A DNA stretch of 64,000 bases, taken from Advenella kashmirensis W13003 (GTDB lineage Bacteria; Pseudomonadota; Gammaproteobacteria; Burkholderiales; Burkholderiaceae_B). The stretch is from assembly GCF_000506985.1 (NCBI RefSeq), contig NZ_KI650979.1:992001-1056000 (forward strand), written 5' to 3'. The translations under genes were made by a program, and so were the position numbers. Below, one piece after another: positions 16,016-24,370 of the stretch; the first letter of the stretch is position 1, and each line of letters starts with the position of its first letter. Under the pieces are notes generated by a model that saw only the letters and a list, made by a program, of their open reading frames with translations, was not told where the DNA came from and ran no database searches.

Positions 16016-17020
16016 ATGAAATCAATTACCCAATCAACCATACGCGCGCAAATGATCAAGGCCGGTGCCATGTTTATTGCATTTTCGTGCCTGCTGTCCG
16101 CTGCGCAAGCAGCCCCCGCAACGGACTACCCTAACCGTCCGATTCGCCTGATCGTACCCTACGGAGCAGGTGGACCCACGGACATGGTTGCCCGTGAACT
16201 GGCCAGCGGTTTGCAAAAGAACCTGGGCCAGCCCGTTGTGGTCGAGAATAAGCCTGGCGGCGGCAGTATCATCGGTGTTGATCATGTCGCCAAGTCTTCG
16301 GCTGATGGCTATACCATGCTCTTTGCCACAGGGGCGCCATTTATCATCAACCCCTACCTGAACTCGAAACTGCCCTATCGCGTGGACGAATTCGCACCCG
16401 TTGCCAAAGTCGCGTCCTATTCGATGGTATTGTCGACCAGCCCCAAACAGCCTTTCAAAACAGTGCCGGAGCTGATCGCTTACGGCAAAGCACATCCAGG
16501 CACGCTGACCTATGGCTCTGCGGGCAATGGCACATCCAACCATCTGGCAGGAGAATTGCTGCAAACGATGACCGGTATCAAAATGACGCATGTACCCTAT
16601 CGGGGCAATTCGCCCGCGATGACAGATGTGGTTGCCGGCAATATCTCCATGATGTTTGACATGCCAGCGACCACCCAGCCTTATGTACAGAGCAAACGCG
16701 TGATCTTGATGGGAGCAACCGGCACGACACGTAATAGTCTGGCTCCAAGCACACCCACCATCGCTGAACAGGGCGTCAGCGGATTCGACGTTAGCTCCTG
16801 GTTCGGCGTCCTGGTGCCTGCCGCGACAGGCCAGGATATTGTTACCCGGCTTAATCACGCGGTAGATCAGGTCCTGAACGAGCAGGCATTCAAAGCCAAG
16901 TTGACGTCACTTGGGTACGAAGTGACGCCGGGCACACCGAATGACCTGGCGCAGACAATAGCCGGTGAAGGCAAATTATGGTCAGAGGTGATCCATAAGG
17001 CAAATATTCATTTGCAATAG
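16016..17020 (+). CDS. Bug-family TTT periplasmic substrate-binding protein (4)
   Basis: 334-residue Bug receptor. The signal peptide is long (about 32 residues, ending LLSAAQA). The mature start has DYPNRPIRLIVPYGAGGPTD with ligand loop AGGPTD, then GGGSIIGVDHVAKSSADGYT and MTHVPYRGNSPA. GGAGGAGAC lies just upstream of the ATG. It sits 42 bp after the acyl-CoA dehydrogenase and 60 bp before the CoA-transferase in one plus-strand operon, suggesting the order uptake, CoA transfer, alpha-beta dehydrogenation of one substrate. Confidence 0.93.
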   Translation: MKSITQSTIRAQMIKAGAMFIAFSCLLSAAQAAPATDYPNRPIRLIVPYGAGGPTDMVARELASGLQKNLGQPVVVENKPGGGSIIGVDHVAKSSADGYTMLFATGAPFIINPYLNSKLPYRVDEFAPVAKVASYSMVLSTSPKQPFKTVPELIAYGKAHPGTLTYGSAGNGTSNHLAGELLQTMTGIKMTHVPYRGNSPAMTDVVAGNISMMFDMPATTQPYVQSKRVILMGATGTTRNSLAPSTPTIAEQGVSGFDVSSWFGVLVPAATGQDIVTRLNHAVDQVLNEQAFKAKLTSLGYEVTPGTPNDLAQTIAGEGKLWSEVIHKANIHLQ

Positions 17021-17080
17021 TTCTGACTCGAACACCGCCCATATTTGTCCATATCTGGACGACAAATGAAGGAGACTCTC

Positions 17081-18247
17081 TTGGATACTACGCTCAGACC
17101 CCTGGATGGCATCACCGTCGTTGCCATGGAACATGCCATTGCTGCGCCGTTTGCCAGCAGACAACTGGCCGATATGGGCGCCCGTGTCATCAAAATTGAA
17201 CGACCGCCCGCAGGAGATTTCGCCCGTGAATACGACACCTCCCTGAACGGCATGTCTGCGTTTTTTGCCTGGGTTAATCGGGGCAAGGAAAGCATCGTCC
17301 TGGATATAAAGGATGAGGATGATCGTCGTTTTCTGACGGCCATGCTATCTCAGGCCGATGTCTTTCTGCAGAACCTGGCGCCCGGCGCGGCCGCACGTGC
17401 CGGACTGGACTTTACGACTTTACACGCACACTGCCCCGCTCTTATTTGTTGCGATATTTCCGGTTATGGCGAGGGCGGGCCTTTCTCCGAACGCAAAGCC
17501 TACGACCTGTTGATTCAGGCGGCCTCCGGGCTGACATCCGTCACGGGTACCCCCGAACACCCGGCGCGTGCAGGCATCTCCATTGCTGACATTTCAGCAG
17601 GCATGTACGCATATTCCGGGATTCTGCAAGCCATTCTTCTGCGGCAGCGTACCGGCAAGGGGAGCCGTGTTGAAGTCTCCATGCTGGAATCCCTGGCCGA
17701 ATGGATGTCTTTTCCCCTTTATTCTGCCCACTACAGCGGCACGCTTCCTGAACGATCAGGCATATCCCATTCTGCGATCGCTCCCTACGGACAGTTCCTT
17801 GCGGGCGATGGCGGACACGTGGTGTTCGGGCTGCAAAATGATCGGGAGTGGCAACGTTTTTGCGCTGTGGTGATGGAAGATGAGGCGTTACACCAGGACT
17901 CGAGATTCTGCACCAATGTCTTGCGGGCTCGCAATCGCGAATCACTGGAGGCGTTGATTACGCCGAAGTTTTCAACGATGACGCGGCAACAGGTAACTGA
18001 AAAACTGGATCTGGCAGCCATTGCCAATTCGCCGCTTAACGATATGCATGATTTGTGGAATCACGCCCAGCTGGAAGCGAGAAATCGCTGGCGCGAGGTT
18101 AAAACGCCGGCTGGCCCTATGCGGGCGCTTATTCCATCCGCGACCCTGACGGGGGTGGAGCCGGCGATGGGCGCGGTGCCTGGGCTGGGGGAACATACGT
18201 CGGCATTACGCAGGGAGTTTGCTGTGTGTTGTACAGAAGCGGACTGA
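17081..18247 (+). CDS. Class III (CaiB/BaiF) CoA-transferase (1)
   Basis: 388 residues from a TTG start at 17081, chosen because AAGGAG lies 6 bp upstream and the protein then begins DTTLRPLDGITVV as the family does; an ATG at 17066 and a TTG at 17045 are alternatives. Family III transferases move CoA between carboxylic acids through an aspartyl-CoA anhydride. The catalytic Asp142 is present in AYDLLIQAASGL, with the FFAWVNRGKES nucleotide-binding block before it. Last gene of the acyl-CoA dehydrogenase, Bug operon; it probably forms the CoA ester of the acid the Bug binds. Confidence 0.9.
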   Translation: MDTTLRPLDGITVVAMEHAIAAPFASRQLADMGARVIKIERPPAGDFAREYDTSLNGMSAFFAWVNRGKESIVLDIKDEDDRRFLTAMLSQADVFLQNLAPGAAARAGLDFTTLHAHCPALICCDISGYGEGGPFSERKAYDLLIQAASGLTSVTGTPEHPARAGISIADISAGMYAYSGILQAILLRQRTGKGSRVEVSMLESLAEWMSFPLYSAHYSGTLPERSGISHSAIAPYGQFLAGDGGHVVFGLQNDREWQRFCAVVMEDEALHQDSRFCTNVLRARNRESLEALITPKFSTMTRQQVTEKLDLAAIANSPLNDMHDLWNHAQLEARNRWREVKTPAGPMRALIPSATLTGVEPAMGAVPGLGEHTSALRREFAVCCTEAD

Positions 18248-18295
18248 TGTTACATTTATCAAGGGTTGTTTAATACCCCTATCCAGTGGTAAATC

Positions 18296-19516
18296 CTATA
18301 ATCGTGTTTTTCGGCATCCAAATGCGCCTTGCTCAGAAAAGCGCTCAATTTGATCCTCGCTCAACTTAAGCACATCAGCCAGCACGGCAACATTATCCTG
18401 ACCCAGACCTGGGCTTGGCCTGAGCGGCATACGCGGCACGTCCCGGAACCGTATCGGTGAATGCGGCAAAGCGACGGATCCAAGCACAGGATGATCCATG
18501 TCCTGCAGCGAACCACGCTGGTGCAGATGGGGGTCCCTGCTCAGCTCCAGCAAATCCCTGACCGGGGCGGCAGGAAACCGTTCACGTTGCGATATTTGAA
18601 AAATATCTTCCTTGGCGTGCAATTGCGTCCACGCAGAGACCAGTTCGTCGACTTCGTCAATAGCATCGGCTCGAGCCTGATTCGTCGCATAACGCGGGTC
18701 CATACCAAGTTCAGGCCTTCCCATGGCACGCGTCAGGGTACGCCAGTGATTGTCTTTGACACAGATGATCGCAACATAGCCGTCACTGGCGGGATACACG
18801 TTATAAGGCACGACCGACAATCCGCCGTGACGATTACCCGTGCGGGGGATCTGCTGTTTCTGCTTGTGAAACATACTCAGATTGGATGCAAGCGGGTGAT
18901 AGCACATATCAAACATGGCCGTCTCAACAACGCAGCCCTGCCCGGTCCGTTCACGACTCATCAGCGCAGTCAGAACGGCGCCGTACAAATGCGATCCTCC
19001 CAAAAAATCGCTGACTGCCGCACCGGCCTTGACGGGGGGGCCATCAGGGAAGCCGGTCACCGACATGATGCCCCCGATCGCCTGTATGGTTAAATCCATC
19101 GCCAGTACATCTCGATACGGACCGGTCGATCCATAACCGCTCCCTGACGCGTAGATGAGACGCGGATTGCGCTGATGAAGCTGGTCGGGGCCAAGTCCGA
19201 GTTTTTCCATGACGCCGGGCGCAAAATTTTCGAGCAAGATGTCGGCATGCTCAACCAGTTCCAGCAATACTTCCCGACCCGCTTCTGTTTTCAGATCAAG
19301 TGTCATGCCCTCTTTATTCGAGTTGAGCATGGCAAATGAAAGCGAGACACCACCTGGGGCATCGGACCTGTTTCTGACCGAGTCGCCTGTGGGGGGTTCA
19401 ATTTTAATCACCCTCGCACCCGCCAGTGCCAGGAGAAATCCACAATAAGGTCCCTGATAGACCTGGCCGAGGTCCAGTACCGTGAGCCCCTCCAGTGGAT
19501 ATTGTGTTGTATTCAT
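18296..19516 (-). CDS. Class III (CaiB/BaiF) CoA-transferase (2)
   Basis: 406-residue CoA-transferase. Seen: YPLEGLTVLDLGQVYQGPYC, ARVIKIEPPTGD, LNSNKEGMTLDLK, and catalytic Asp141 in AMDLTIQAIGGI. Last gene of the minus-strand unit Bug(5), crotonase, crotonase, CoA-transferase; its start overlaps the upstream crotonase stop by 4 bp, so translation is coupled. It converges on CoA-transferase (1) with about 48 bp between. It probably forms or recycles the CoA ester handled by the two crotonases. Substrate unknown. Confidence 0.92.
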   Translation of the reverse strand: MNTTQYPLEGLTVLDLGQVYQGPYCGFLLALAGARVIKIEPPTGDSVRNRSDAPGGVSLSFAMLNSNKEGMTLDLKTEAGREVLLELVEHADILLENFAPGVMEKLGLGPDQLHQRNPRLIYASGSGYGSTGPYRDVLAMDLTIQAIGGIMSVTGFPDGPPVKAGAAVSDFLGGSHLYGAVLTALMSRERTGQGCVVETAMFDMCYHPLASNLSMFHKQKQQIPRTGNRHGGLSVVPYNVYPASDGYVAIICVKDNHWRTLTRAMGRPELGMDPRYATNQARADAIDEVDELVSAWTQLHAKEDIFQISQRERFPAAPVRDLLELSRDPHLHQRGSLQDMDHPVLGSVALPHSPIRFRDVPRMPLRPSPGLGQDNVAVLADVLKLSEDQIERFSEQGAFGCRKTRL

Positions 19517-20295
19517 CGCGCGCTCCTGTTGGCAGCCGTCTCGACGAGTTCACGATGATCCGGCGTGAAATGGGCGAGCGCCTGAAACGCGGCCGACATT
19601 TCCAGCACGGACTCCAGCCGCGAGTGCTGGGATTCACGCAGCAGGCGTTTTGCCATGCGGACTGCATAAGGTGGATTTGCAGCGATGCGGCGAGCGAGTG
19701 CAGTAGCCTCCTTCAATAAATCATCGTGCTCCACGATCCTGGAGATCAGCCCATAGGAAAGGGCTTGTTCGGGGCCAATTTTGTCGCCAGTGAAAATCAG
19801 TTCCGCCGCACGGGACGGCCCGACAATCTTTTGCAATAACCAGGCCCCGCCATCGCCTGGTATGATACCCAGCTTCACGAAACTTTCCGCAAACGAGGCT
19901 TTTGTACTGGCAATACGAATATCGCACATGCACGCCAGATCAAGACCCGCACCAACGGCTGGCCCGTTGATCGCCGCAATGGTGGGAACCTCCAGGCCAT
20001 GCAAGGCATGAACCACACGGTGAATGCCTTCCTTGTAGCGGTATCGCTGGTCAGCAGCAACGGCGTTGGGATCACAAATCCGCTGCCACATATTCTTGAC
20101 ATTGCCGCCCGCGCAAAAAGCGCTGCCCGCTCCCGTCAGCACCACGCAGTGAATATTTTTGTCGTTTGAAATACGTTCACAGCTGGCCACAAGTGCTTCG
20201 AACTGTTCCGGACCACTAAGCGCATTACGCTGATCAGGGTCGTTAAGCGTCAATAGGGCTACCCTCTCGTCGATCGAGATTTCTACAAAACTCAT
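19513..20295 (-). CDS. Enoyl-CoA hydratase/isomerase family (crotonase) protein (1)
   Basis: 260-residue crotonase. Oxyanion-hole segments are present (FCAGGNVKNM near residue 62 and NGPAVGAGLDLA near 110), then SFAESFVKLGIIPGDGG. By alignment to rat mitochondrial hydratase, the two catalytic Glu positions (Glu144 and Glu164) read Asp and Phe here, so classical syn-hydration is doubtful; a nearby Glu in FAES may serve another reaction such as isomerisation. It overlaps the downstream CoA-transferase by 4 bp and follows the second crotonase by 6 bp. Confidence 0.87.
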   Translation of the reverse strand: MSFVEISIDERVALLTLNDPDQRNALSGPEQFEALVASCERISNDKNIHCVVLTGAGSAFCAGGNVKNMWQRICDPNAVAADQRYRYKEGIHRVVHALHGLEVPTIAAINGPAVGAGLDLACMCDIRIASTKASFAESFVKLGIIPGDGGAWLLQKIVGPSRAAELIFTGDKIGPEQALSYGLISRIVEHDDLLKEATALARRIAANPPYAVRMAKRLLRESQHSRLESVLEMSAAFQALAHFTPDHRELVETAANRSAR

Positions 20296-20301
20296 TGGGA
20301 T

Positions 20302-21135
20302 TTACTCCTCGGTAAATGATGGTAAGCGTTTTTCCCGCCTGGCGTTTTTGGCTGCGGCGTAGTCTGCGGACTGCCTGGCCTGGGTGAGTTCTCTGCCGGA
20401 CTGCCGGGCCGCATCCATGAAAGACTGTGTCTGACTGCCCAAAAGCTGTTGTTTAATCACTCTCATCGAGCGTGGCGAGCAGCGCGTTGACAGCTCTTGC
20501 GTATACGCGTTCACAAATTTCTCGAAACGGTCCCTCTCCGCAACATGATTGATGAGTCCAAACCCAAACGCCTCAATCGCGTCGAACAATCTTCCCGAGA
20601 GCAAAAGCTCAGTGGCGACCCCATGGCCTACAAGGTTTGTCAATCGATGTGCAATTCCATATTCGGCAATCAGCCCCAGCCGGGCGTAGGGAAAGCCCAG
20701 TTTCGCATCGCTGACCGCCAGCCGTATGTCACAAAGTGATGCCAGAACCAGACCGACGCCAATCGCGGCTCCATTCACAGCGGCGATAGTCGGCTTGGTC
20801 GCAGTCATCAGATATCCGAAACGAAACTCGTCAATGTGTCTGGGTACCTGTTGCCATCCAGTGTCTGCGGCTTCTGCAGGTTGGGTCGCCGTCTGGTCGG
20901 CTCCGGAACAAAACCCTTTGCCCGCGCCGGTTATCAGGATGACCTTACAATGTTTTGCCGCCTGTGCGGCAAGAAAGGCCGAACGCAATTGCGAGTCCAT
21001 TGCGGGTGTCATTGCGTTCAGACGATCTGCCCGGTTCAGAATCAATTTGGCCACCGCACCGGAGAGATCCGATTTCACAAGTTCAGACTGTTCCGGACAG
21101 GCTGTTGCCAGTGGCTGCGTATTTTTATCAGTCAA
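20302..21135 (-). CDS. Enoyl-CoA hydratase/isomerase family (crotonase) protein (2)
   Basis: 277-residue crotonase with a hydrophilic N-terminal tail of about 20 residues. Oxyanion-hole segments FCSGADQTA and NGAAIGVGLVLASLCDIRLA are present. The positions of the two hydratase Glu residues read Val and Tyr, but a Glu occurs in RLGLIAEYG, as in a large subgroup of isomerase-like crotonases. It overlaps Bug(5) by 8 bp and precedes crotonase (1) by 6 bp. Two non-classical crotonases in tandem suggest sequential steps or a heteromeric enzyme on an unsaturated acyl-CoA. Confidence 0.87.
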   Translation of the reverse strand: MTDKNTQPLATACPEQSELVKSDLSGAVAKLILNRADRLNAMTPAMDSQLRSAFLAAQAAKHCKVILITGAGKGFCSGADQTATQPAEAADTGWQQVPRHIDEFRFGYLMTATKPTIAAVNGAAIGVGLVLASLCDIRLAVSDAKLGFPYARLGLIAEYGIAHRLTNLVGHGVATELLLSGRLFDAIEAFGFGLINHVAERDRFEKFVNAYTQELSTRCSPRSMRVIKQQLLGSQTQSFMDAARQSGRELTQARQSADYAAAKNARREKRLPSFTEE

Positions 21136-22126
21136 GTTTGACTCCGACCTGTTTTATGATTTTTGCGTATGCAGGCATCTCTTTTTCTATTTGTTTTCGC
21201 AAATCGTCTCCTGACAAGAAGCCTGGCTTCACACCAATAGACAGCAGCTCCTTTTGCACTTTCGGATCTTGCAGAACCGACTGCAGCAACGTTTGTAATT
21301 TGGCTACGACATCATCTGGCGTTTTGGCAGGCGCTGACAAACCCAGCCAGGTTTCAAATTGATATTCCCGAGGAATGTTTGTCCCATTAAGCACTTTCTG
21401 CACTGGTTGCGCGTCGATCAGATCAGAGTAAGAGTCAGCATTGGTCAATGCCAGGACCGTAACCTGCCCGCCTTTGACTGCCGAGTCGATAGTCGACAAC
21501 CCGCCAATCATAAGATCAATGTGACCACCCAGAAGATTTGTCAATGTCTGGGCCGAACCTTTGAAGGGAATATGTGTGATTTGGGCGTGTGCATACCGAT
21601 TCAGGACCTCACCGGCAATATGTGCGCCGGTGCCGCTTCCCGGGGAGCCAAACGTCAGCTTTCCTGGATTTTTATTCGAATAATCGATCACTTCCTGCAG
21701 TGTTTTCTGAGGCAAGTCTTTTCTGGCGACAATCACAGTCGGCAACGATCCAAATCGACCGATGTGATGAAAATCCTTTATCGGATCAAAGGACAGGTTT
21801 TTGAATAGCGCTCCTGAGGAAGACAGCGATGAAGAGCTCAACAGCAAGGTATAGCCATCTGGTTTAGCCTTGGCAACCATGTCAGCTGAAATATTTGCGC
21901 TAGCACCGGGTCGATTTTCAATAACGAACTGCTGTCCGGATTTTTGGGACAACGCATTGGCCACAATTCGCGCAGGTCCATCCAGGGTTCCTCCCGGGGG
22001 GTACCCAACGATGACCCTGACAGATCGTGCCGGAAAATCGGTCTGACTGGCCGGACTTGAGCCGAAAGCGCCAGCCGTGAACAGGAGTAATGCTGCACAG
22101 TAAAATTGTCTCATTCCATTTGTCAT
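21128..22126 (-). CDS. Bug-family TTT periplasmic substrate-binding protein (5)
   Basis: 332-residue Bug receptor: signal peptide MTNGMRQFYCAALLLFTAGA, probably cut near residue 22-27, mature region DFPARSVRVIVGYPPGGTLD with loop PGGTLD, then NRPGASANISADMVAKAKPD and ITHIPFKGSAQT. An ATG four codons later (MRQFYC) is an alternative start. First gene of the minus-strand operon with two crotonases and a CoA-transferase; its stop overlaps crotonase (2) by 8 bp. Divergent from the IclR gene at 22291, with a promoter and an inverted repeat between. Confidence 0.93.
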   Translation of the reverse strand: MTNGMRQFYCAALLLFTAGAFGSSPASQTDFPARSVRVIVGYPPGGTLDGPARIVANALSQKSGQQFVIENRPGASANISADMVAKAKPDGYTLLLSSSSLSSSGALFKNLSFDPIKDFHHIGRFGSLPTVIVARKDLPQKTLQEVIDYSNKNPGKLTFGSPGSGTGAHIAGEVLNRYAHAQITHIPFKGSAQTLTNLLGGHIDLMIGGLSTIDSAVKGGQVTVLALTNADSYSDLIDAQPVQKVLNGTNIPREYQFETWLGLSAPAKTPDDVVAKLQTLLQSVLQDPKVQKELLSIGVKPGFLSGDDLRKQIEKEMPAYAKIIKQVGVKLD

Positions 22127-22161
22127 TTACATCTAGCCTTTGTTGTTGGTTATTGGTGTCC

Positions 22162-22191
22162 AGTATAAAAGTGTCGCCGAATCGCTTACAA
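22162..22191 (-). promoter_or_regulatory. Promoter of the Bug(5)-crotonase-CoA-transferase operon
   Basis: On the minus strand TTGTAA (plus 22186-22191) and TATACT (plus 22162-22167) are 18 bp apart, about 40 bp upstream of the Bug(5) start. The -35 overlaps the inverted repeat at 22188-22208. Confidence 0.55.
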
Positions 22192-22208
22192 TCCATGTGT
22201 TTCATTGT
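22188..22208. promoter_or_regulatory. ACAAT-N11-ATTGT inverted repeat over a -35 box
   Basis: ACAAT (22188-22192), 11 bp, ATTGT (22204-22208): a T-N11-A box with the same core as the LysR box at 9677-9701, and also overlapping the -35 of a Bug-containing operon. The nearest regulator is an IclR, so the protein that binds here is uncertain. Confidence 0.45.
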
Positions 22209-22290
22209 GTGGATCACCATCGAATATGCTGTCATGCTAACCGGCACCGTTTTCGGGTGATATAGGGGAGATTTTCGGAAGATTGCGGCA

Positions 22291-23109
22291 ATGAGTGATC
22301 AATACAAGAATACGGACGCAGATGCGAGGCAGGGTGCAACGACCGGCCAAGAGCACCGCTCCGTTAATCGTTCGCTGGAGCGAGGCCTGGCCATCGTGCG
22401 GTGCTTTCGACCAGGCGTCGGATCGCTCACAAATGCAGATATCGTCGAACGGACAAACCTGCCTAAAGCCACCGTCAGCCGACTTGCTAGAACGTTAGTG
22501 GAGATGGGTTTTCTGCGACGAGACCGGGTATCTCAGGCATATCGCTTGTCATTTTCAATGCTGAGCTTGGCGCACGCCGTTTTGCTTGACTGCCAGATCG
22601 CCCACGAAGCCATTCCGCTGATGCATGACGTCGGCATGAAACATCATATCAATGTCGGATTATCGACCGTAGACCATCTGGATATGGTTTATTTGCATGT
22701 TGTTCATGGAGATCGCTCACGTCTGGGACGCCGCATGGAGCCTGGCCATCGCCGGGTCGTGGAAACCACAGCGATCGGTCACGCATACCTGGCCAGTCTC
22801 AACCACGCCGAACGGGCAGCGTATGTAGAGCAACTACATAGCCGAAACTCCCGGAATTGGCGGGCCGTCAGTACGGACATTGATGCAGCACTTGAACAAT
22901 TCGATAAAAAGGGATATTGCACACGAATTTGGCATGAGGATACCGAATCAATGGCGGCACCAATTACATTCGGCGATGAAACATTTGTGTTTAACCTGAG
23001 CTATAGCGTTAAAGAGTTTTCACGCAGAAAAATTACCCTGGAGCTCGTTCCCGCGCTGGCTGATCTGCAAAAAGCCGTACTGCAGAGAATGACCGTTGAT
23101 GATGCGTGA
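22291..23109 (+). CDS. IclR-family transcriptional regulator (3)
   Basis: 272-residue IclR regulator: NRSLERGLAIVRCF, TNADIVERTNLPKATVSRLA (winged HTH) and a C-terminal effector domain with GHAYLAS and the MAAPITFGDE segment. It resembles IclR (2) at 13176 in domain order and in the TNAD helix. Divergent from the Bug(5), crotonase, CoA-transferase operon, its likely target. It converges on Bug(6), with 102 bp between the stops. Confidence 0.9.
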   Translation: MSDQYKNTDADARQGATTGQEHRSVNRSLERGLAIVRCFRPGVGSLTNADIVERTNLPKATVSRLARTLVEMGFLRRDRVSQAYRLSFSMLSLAHAVLLDCQIAHEAIPLMHDVGMKHHINVGLSTVDHLDMVYLHVVHGDRSRLGRRMEPGHRRVVETTAIGHAYLASLNHAERAAYVEQLHSRNSRNWRAVSTDIDAALEQFDKKGYCTRIWHEDTESMAAPITFGDETFVFNLSYSVKEFSRRKITLELVPALADLQKAVLQRMTVDDA

Positions 23110-23211
23110 CGGTATTGCCCCAGTTTATTGGCAGCAGCCCTGCTAAAACTTGTTCACGAGATGTATCTAAAGAGTCCGGAAAATGGCGGAGCTTCTCCGG
23201 AGCGTGTACGA

Positions 23212-24186
23212 TCAATCTATCTTTGCATTCGTCTCTTGGATAATACGCTTCCACATTGGCGTTTCACTTGCCATCCTGTTAGCCAAATTGTCTGGAGTAT
23301 TGTCAATAGGCAAGATAAGTCCTCGCGCTTTCAATTTGTTTTGAATGTCTTTATCAGCCAAAACTTCCTGGGCTATGGAAGACAATTTATTTTTTACAAA
23401 TTCAGAAATACCTGCGGGGGCCAATAATGCGAAAAACACGTTTACATCGATTCCCTGCATTCCCTGCTCCTGCAATGTTTTCACTTCAGGAAACATCTCC
23501 GATCTGGTCGTCGATGTGACCCCCAGGATTTTAAGTTTTCCTGATTCTATAAAAGGCCTGGCTGTGAACACGTCTGTGAATGTCATTGTGACCTGGTCTG
23601 CAAGCAAAGCCTGTAGTGCCGGGCCTGAGCCTTTGTAAGGGATATGCGTCAAACTGATATTGTTAGCTCTGGCGAACAGTAAAGCCGACAAATGAGTGGT
23701 GCCGCCGCTACCCGCGCTCGCGTATGTCGCATTGTTGTTACGGCTATAGGTGACTAGATCGGCTACTTTATCAACGGGAAGGTTCTTGTTAATTAGAACG
23801 GCGTTTGGCAAACTGCCAAACTCAGCGATGGGCGTGAAGTCTTTCAGAGGATCAAACTTCATGTTCTGATAAAGCCCTGGATTGATAACCAGCACCGGCG
23901 AAGATCCGAAAAGCAGGGTGTACCCGTCTTTGCGCGACCTAGCAACATGATCTCCTGCAATATTGCCTCCGGCACCAGCGCGGTTCTCCACAACAATCGT
24001 CTGTCCGGCCACGTTCGACATTTTATCTGCCACAATTCGGGCAATTAAATCGGCTGGCCCCCCCGGCGCATATGGAACCACAAACGTGATCGGTCGCGCA
24101 GGGAAAGTTTCGTCGGCAAACGCAATTGTGCCTGTGTGCAGGCCGGCAATCGCAGCCATAGCACTTATTATTGATCCAATTTTCAT
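23212..24186 (-). CDS. Bug-family TTT periplasmic substrate-binding protein (6)
   Basis: 324-residue Bug receptor: signal peptide of about 24 residues (MKIGSIISAMAAIAGLHTGT to AFA), mature FPARPITFVVPYAPGGPADL with loop PGGPAD, then NRAGAGGNIAGDHVARSRKD and LTHIPYKGSGPA. It stands alone on the minus strand, divergent from the CoA-transferase at 24371, with two palindromes in the shared promoter region. The gene is visibly more AT-rich than the housekeeping genes to the right. Confidence 0.93.
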   Translation of the reverse strand: MKIGSIISAMAAIAGLHTGTIAFADETFPARPITFVVPYAPGGPADLIARIVADKMSNVAGQTIVVENRAGAGGNIAGDHVARSRKDGYTLLFGSSPVLVINPGLYQNMKFDPLKDFTPIAEFGSLPNAVLINKNLPVDKVADLVTYSRNNNATYASAGSGGTTHLSALLFARANNISLTHIPYKGSGPALQALLADQVTMTFTDVFTARPFIESGKLKILGVTSTTRSEMFPEVKTLQEQGMQGIDVNVFFALLAPAGISEFVKNKLSSIAQEVLADKDIQNKLKARGLILPIDNTPDNLANRMASETPMWKRIIQETNAKID

Positions 24187-24232
24187 GTGTCATCTCCTGG
24201 TTTTCATTATGCACATGCGTATCATATAAGGC

Positions 24233-24245
24233 TGTTCCTGCGGAA
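24233..24245. promoter_or_regulatory. GTTCCTGCGGAAC palindrome, candidate operator
   Basis: Perfect 5-bp arms GTTCC/GGAAC with a 3-bp centre, 47 bp upstream of Bug(6) and 126 bp upstream of the CoA-transferase at 24371. GTTCC/GGAAC half-sites are typical of some IclR-type operators; three IclR proteins are encoded nearby. Binding is inference. Confidence 0.45.
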
Positions 24246-24257
24246 CCATTCTATCAA

Positions 24258-24271
24258 CGTATAGCGCTATA
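24258..24271. promoter_or_regulatory. GTATAGCGCTATAC perfect palindrome
   Basis: A 14-bp perfect palindrome 12 bp to the right of the GTTCC/GGAAC palindrome in the same divergent promoter region. A second operator or a dimer-of-dimers site is possible. A TATACT at 24267-24272 could be a -10 on the plus strand, but no good -35 is seen. Confidence 0.4.
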
Positions 24272-24370
24272 CTTAAATCGTATTTTGAGTTCTGCATGGC
24301 TGTATAAAATCGTTATTGATCGATTAAAAATAGCACGCCTCGTGTGCATGTTTACAGCAAAGACGGTTAT

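Noticed and set aside
18248..18295. Terminator between the two convergent CoA-transferases
   Set aside because: Only a 4-bp GGGT/ACCC stem; too weak to call.
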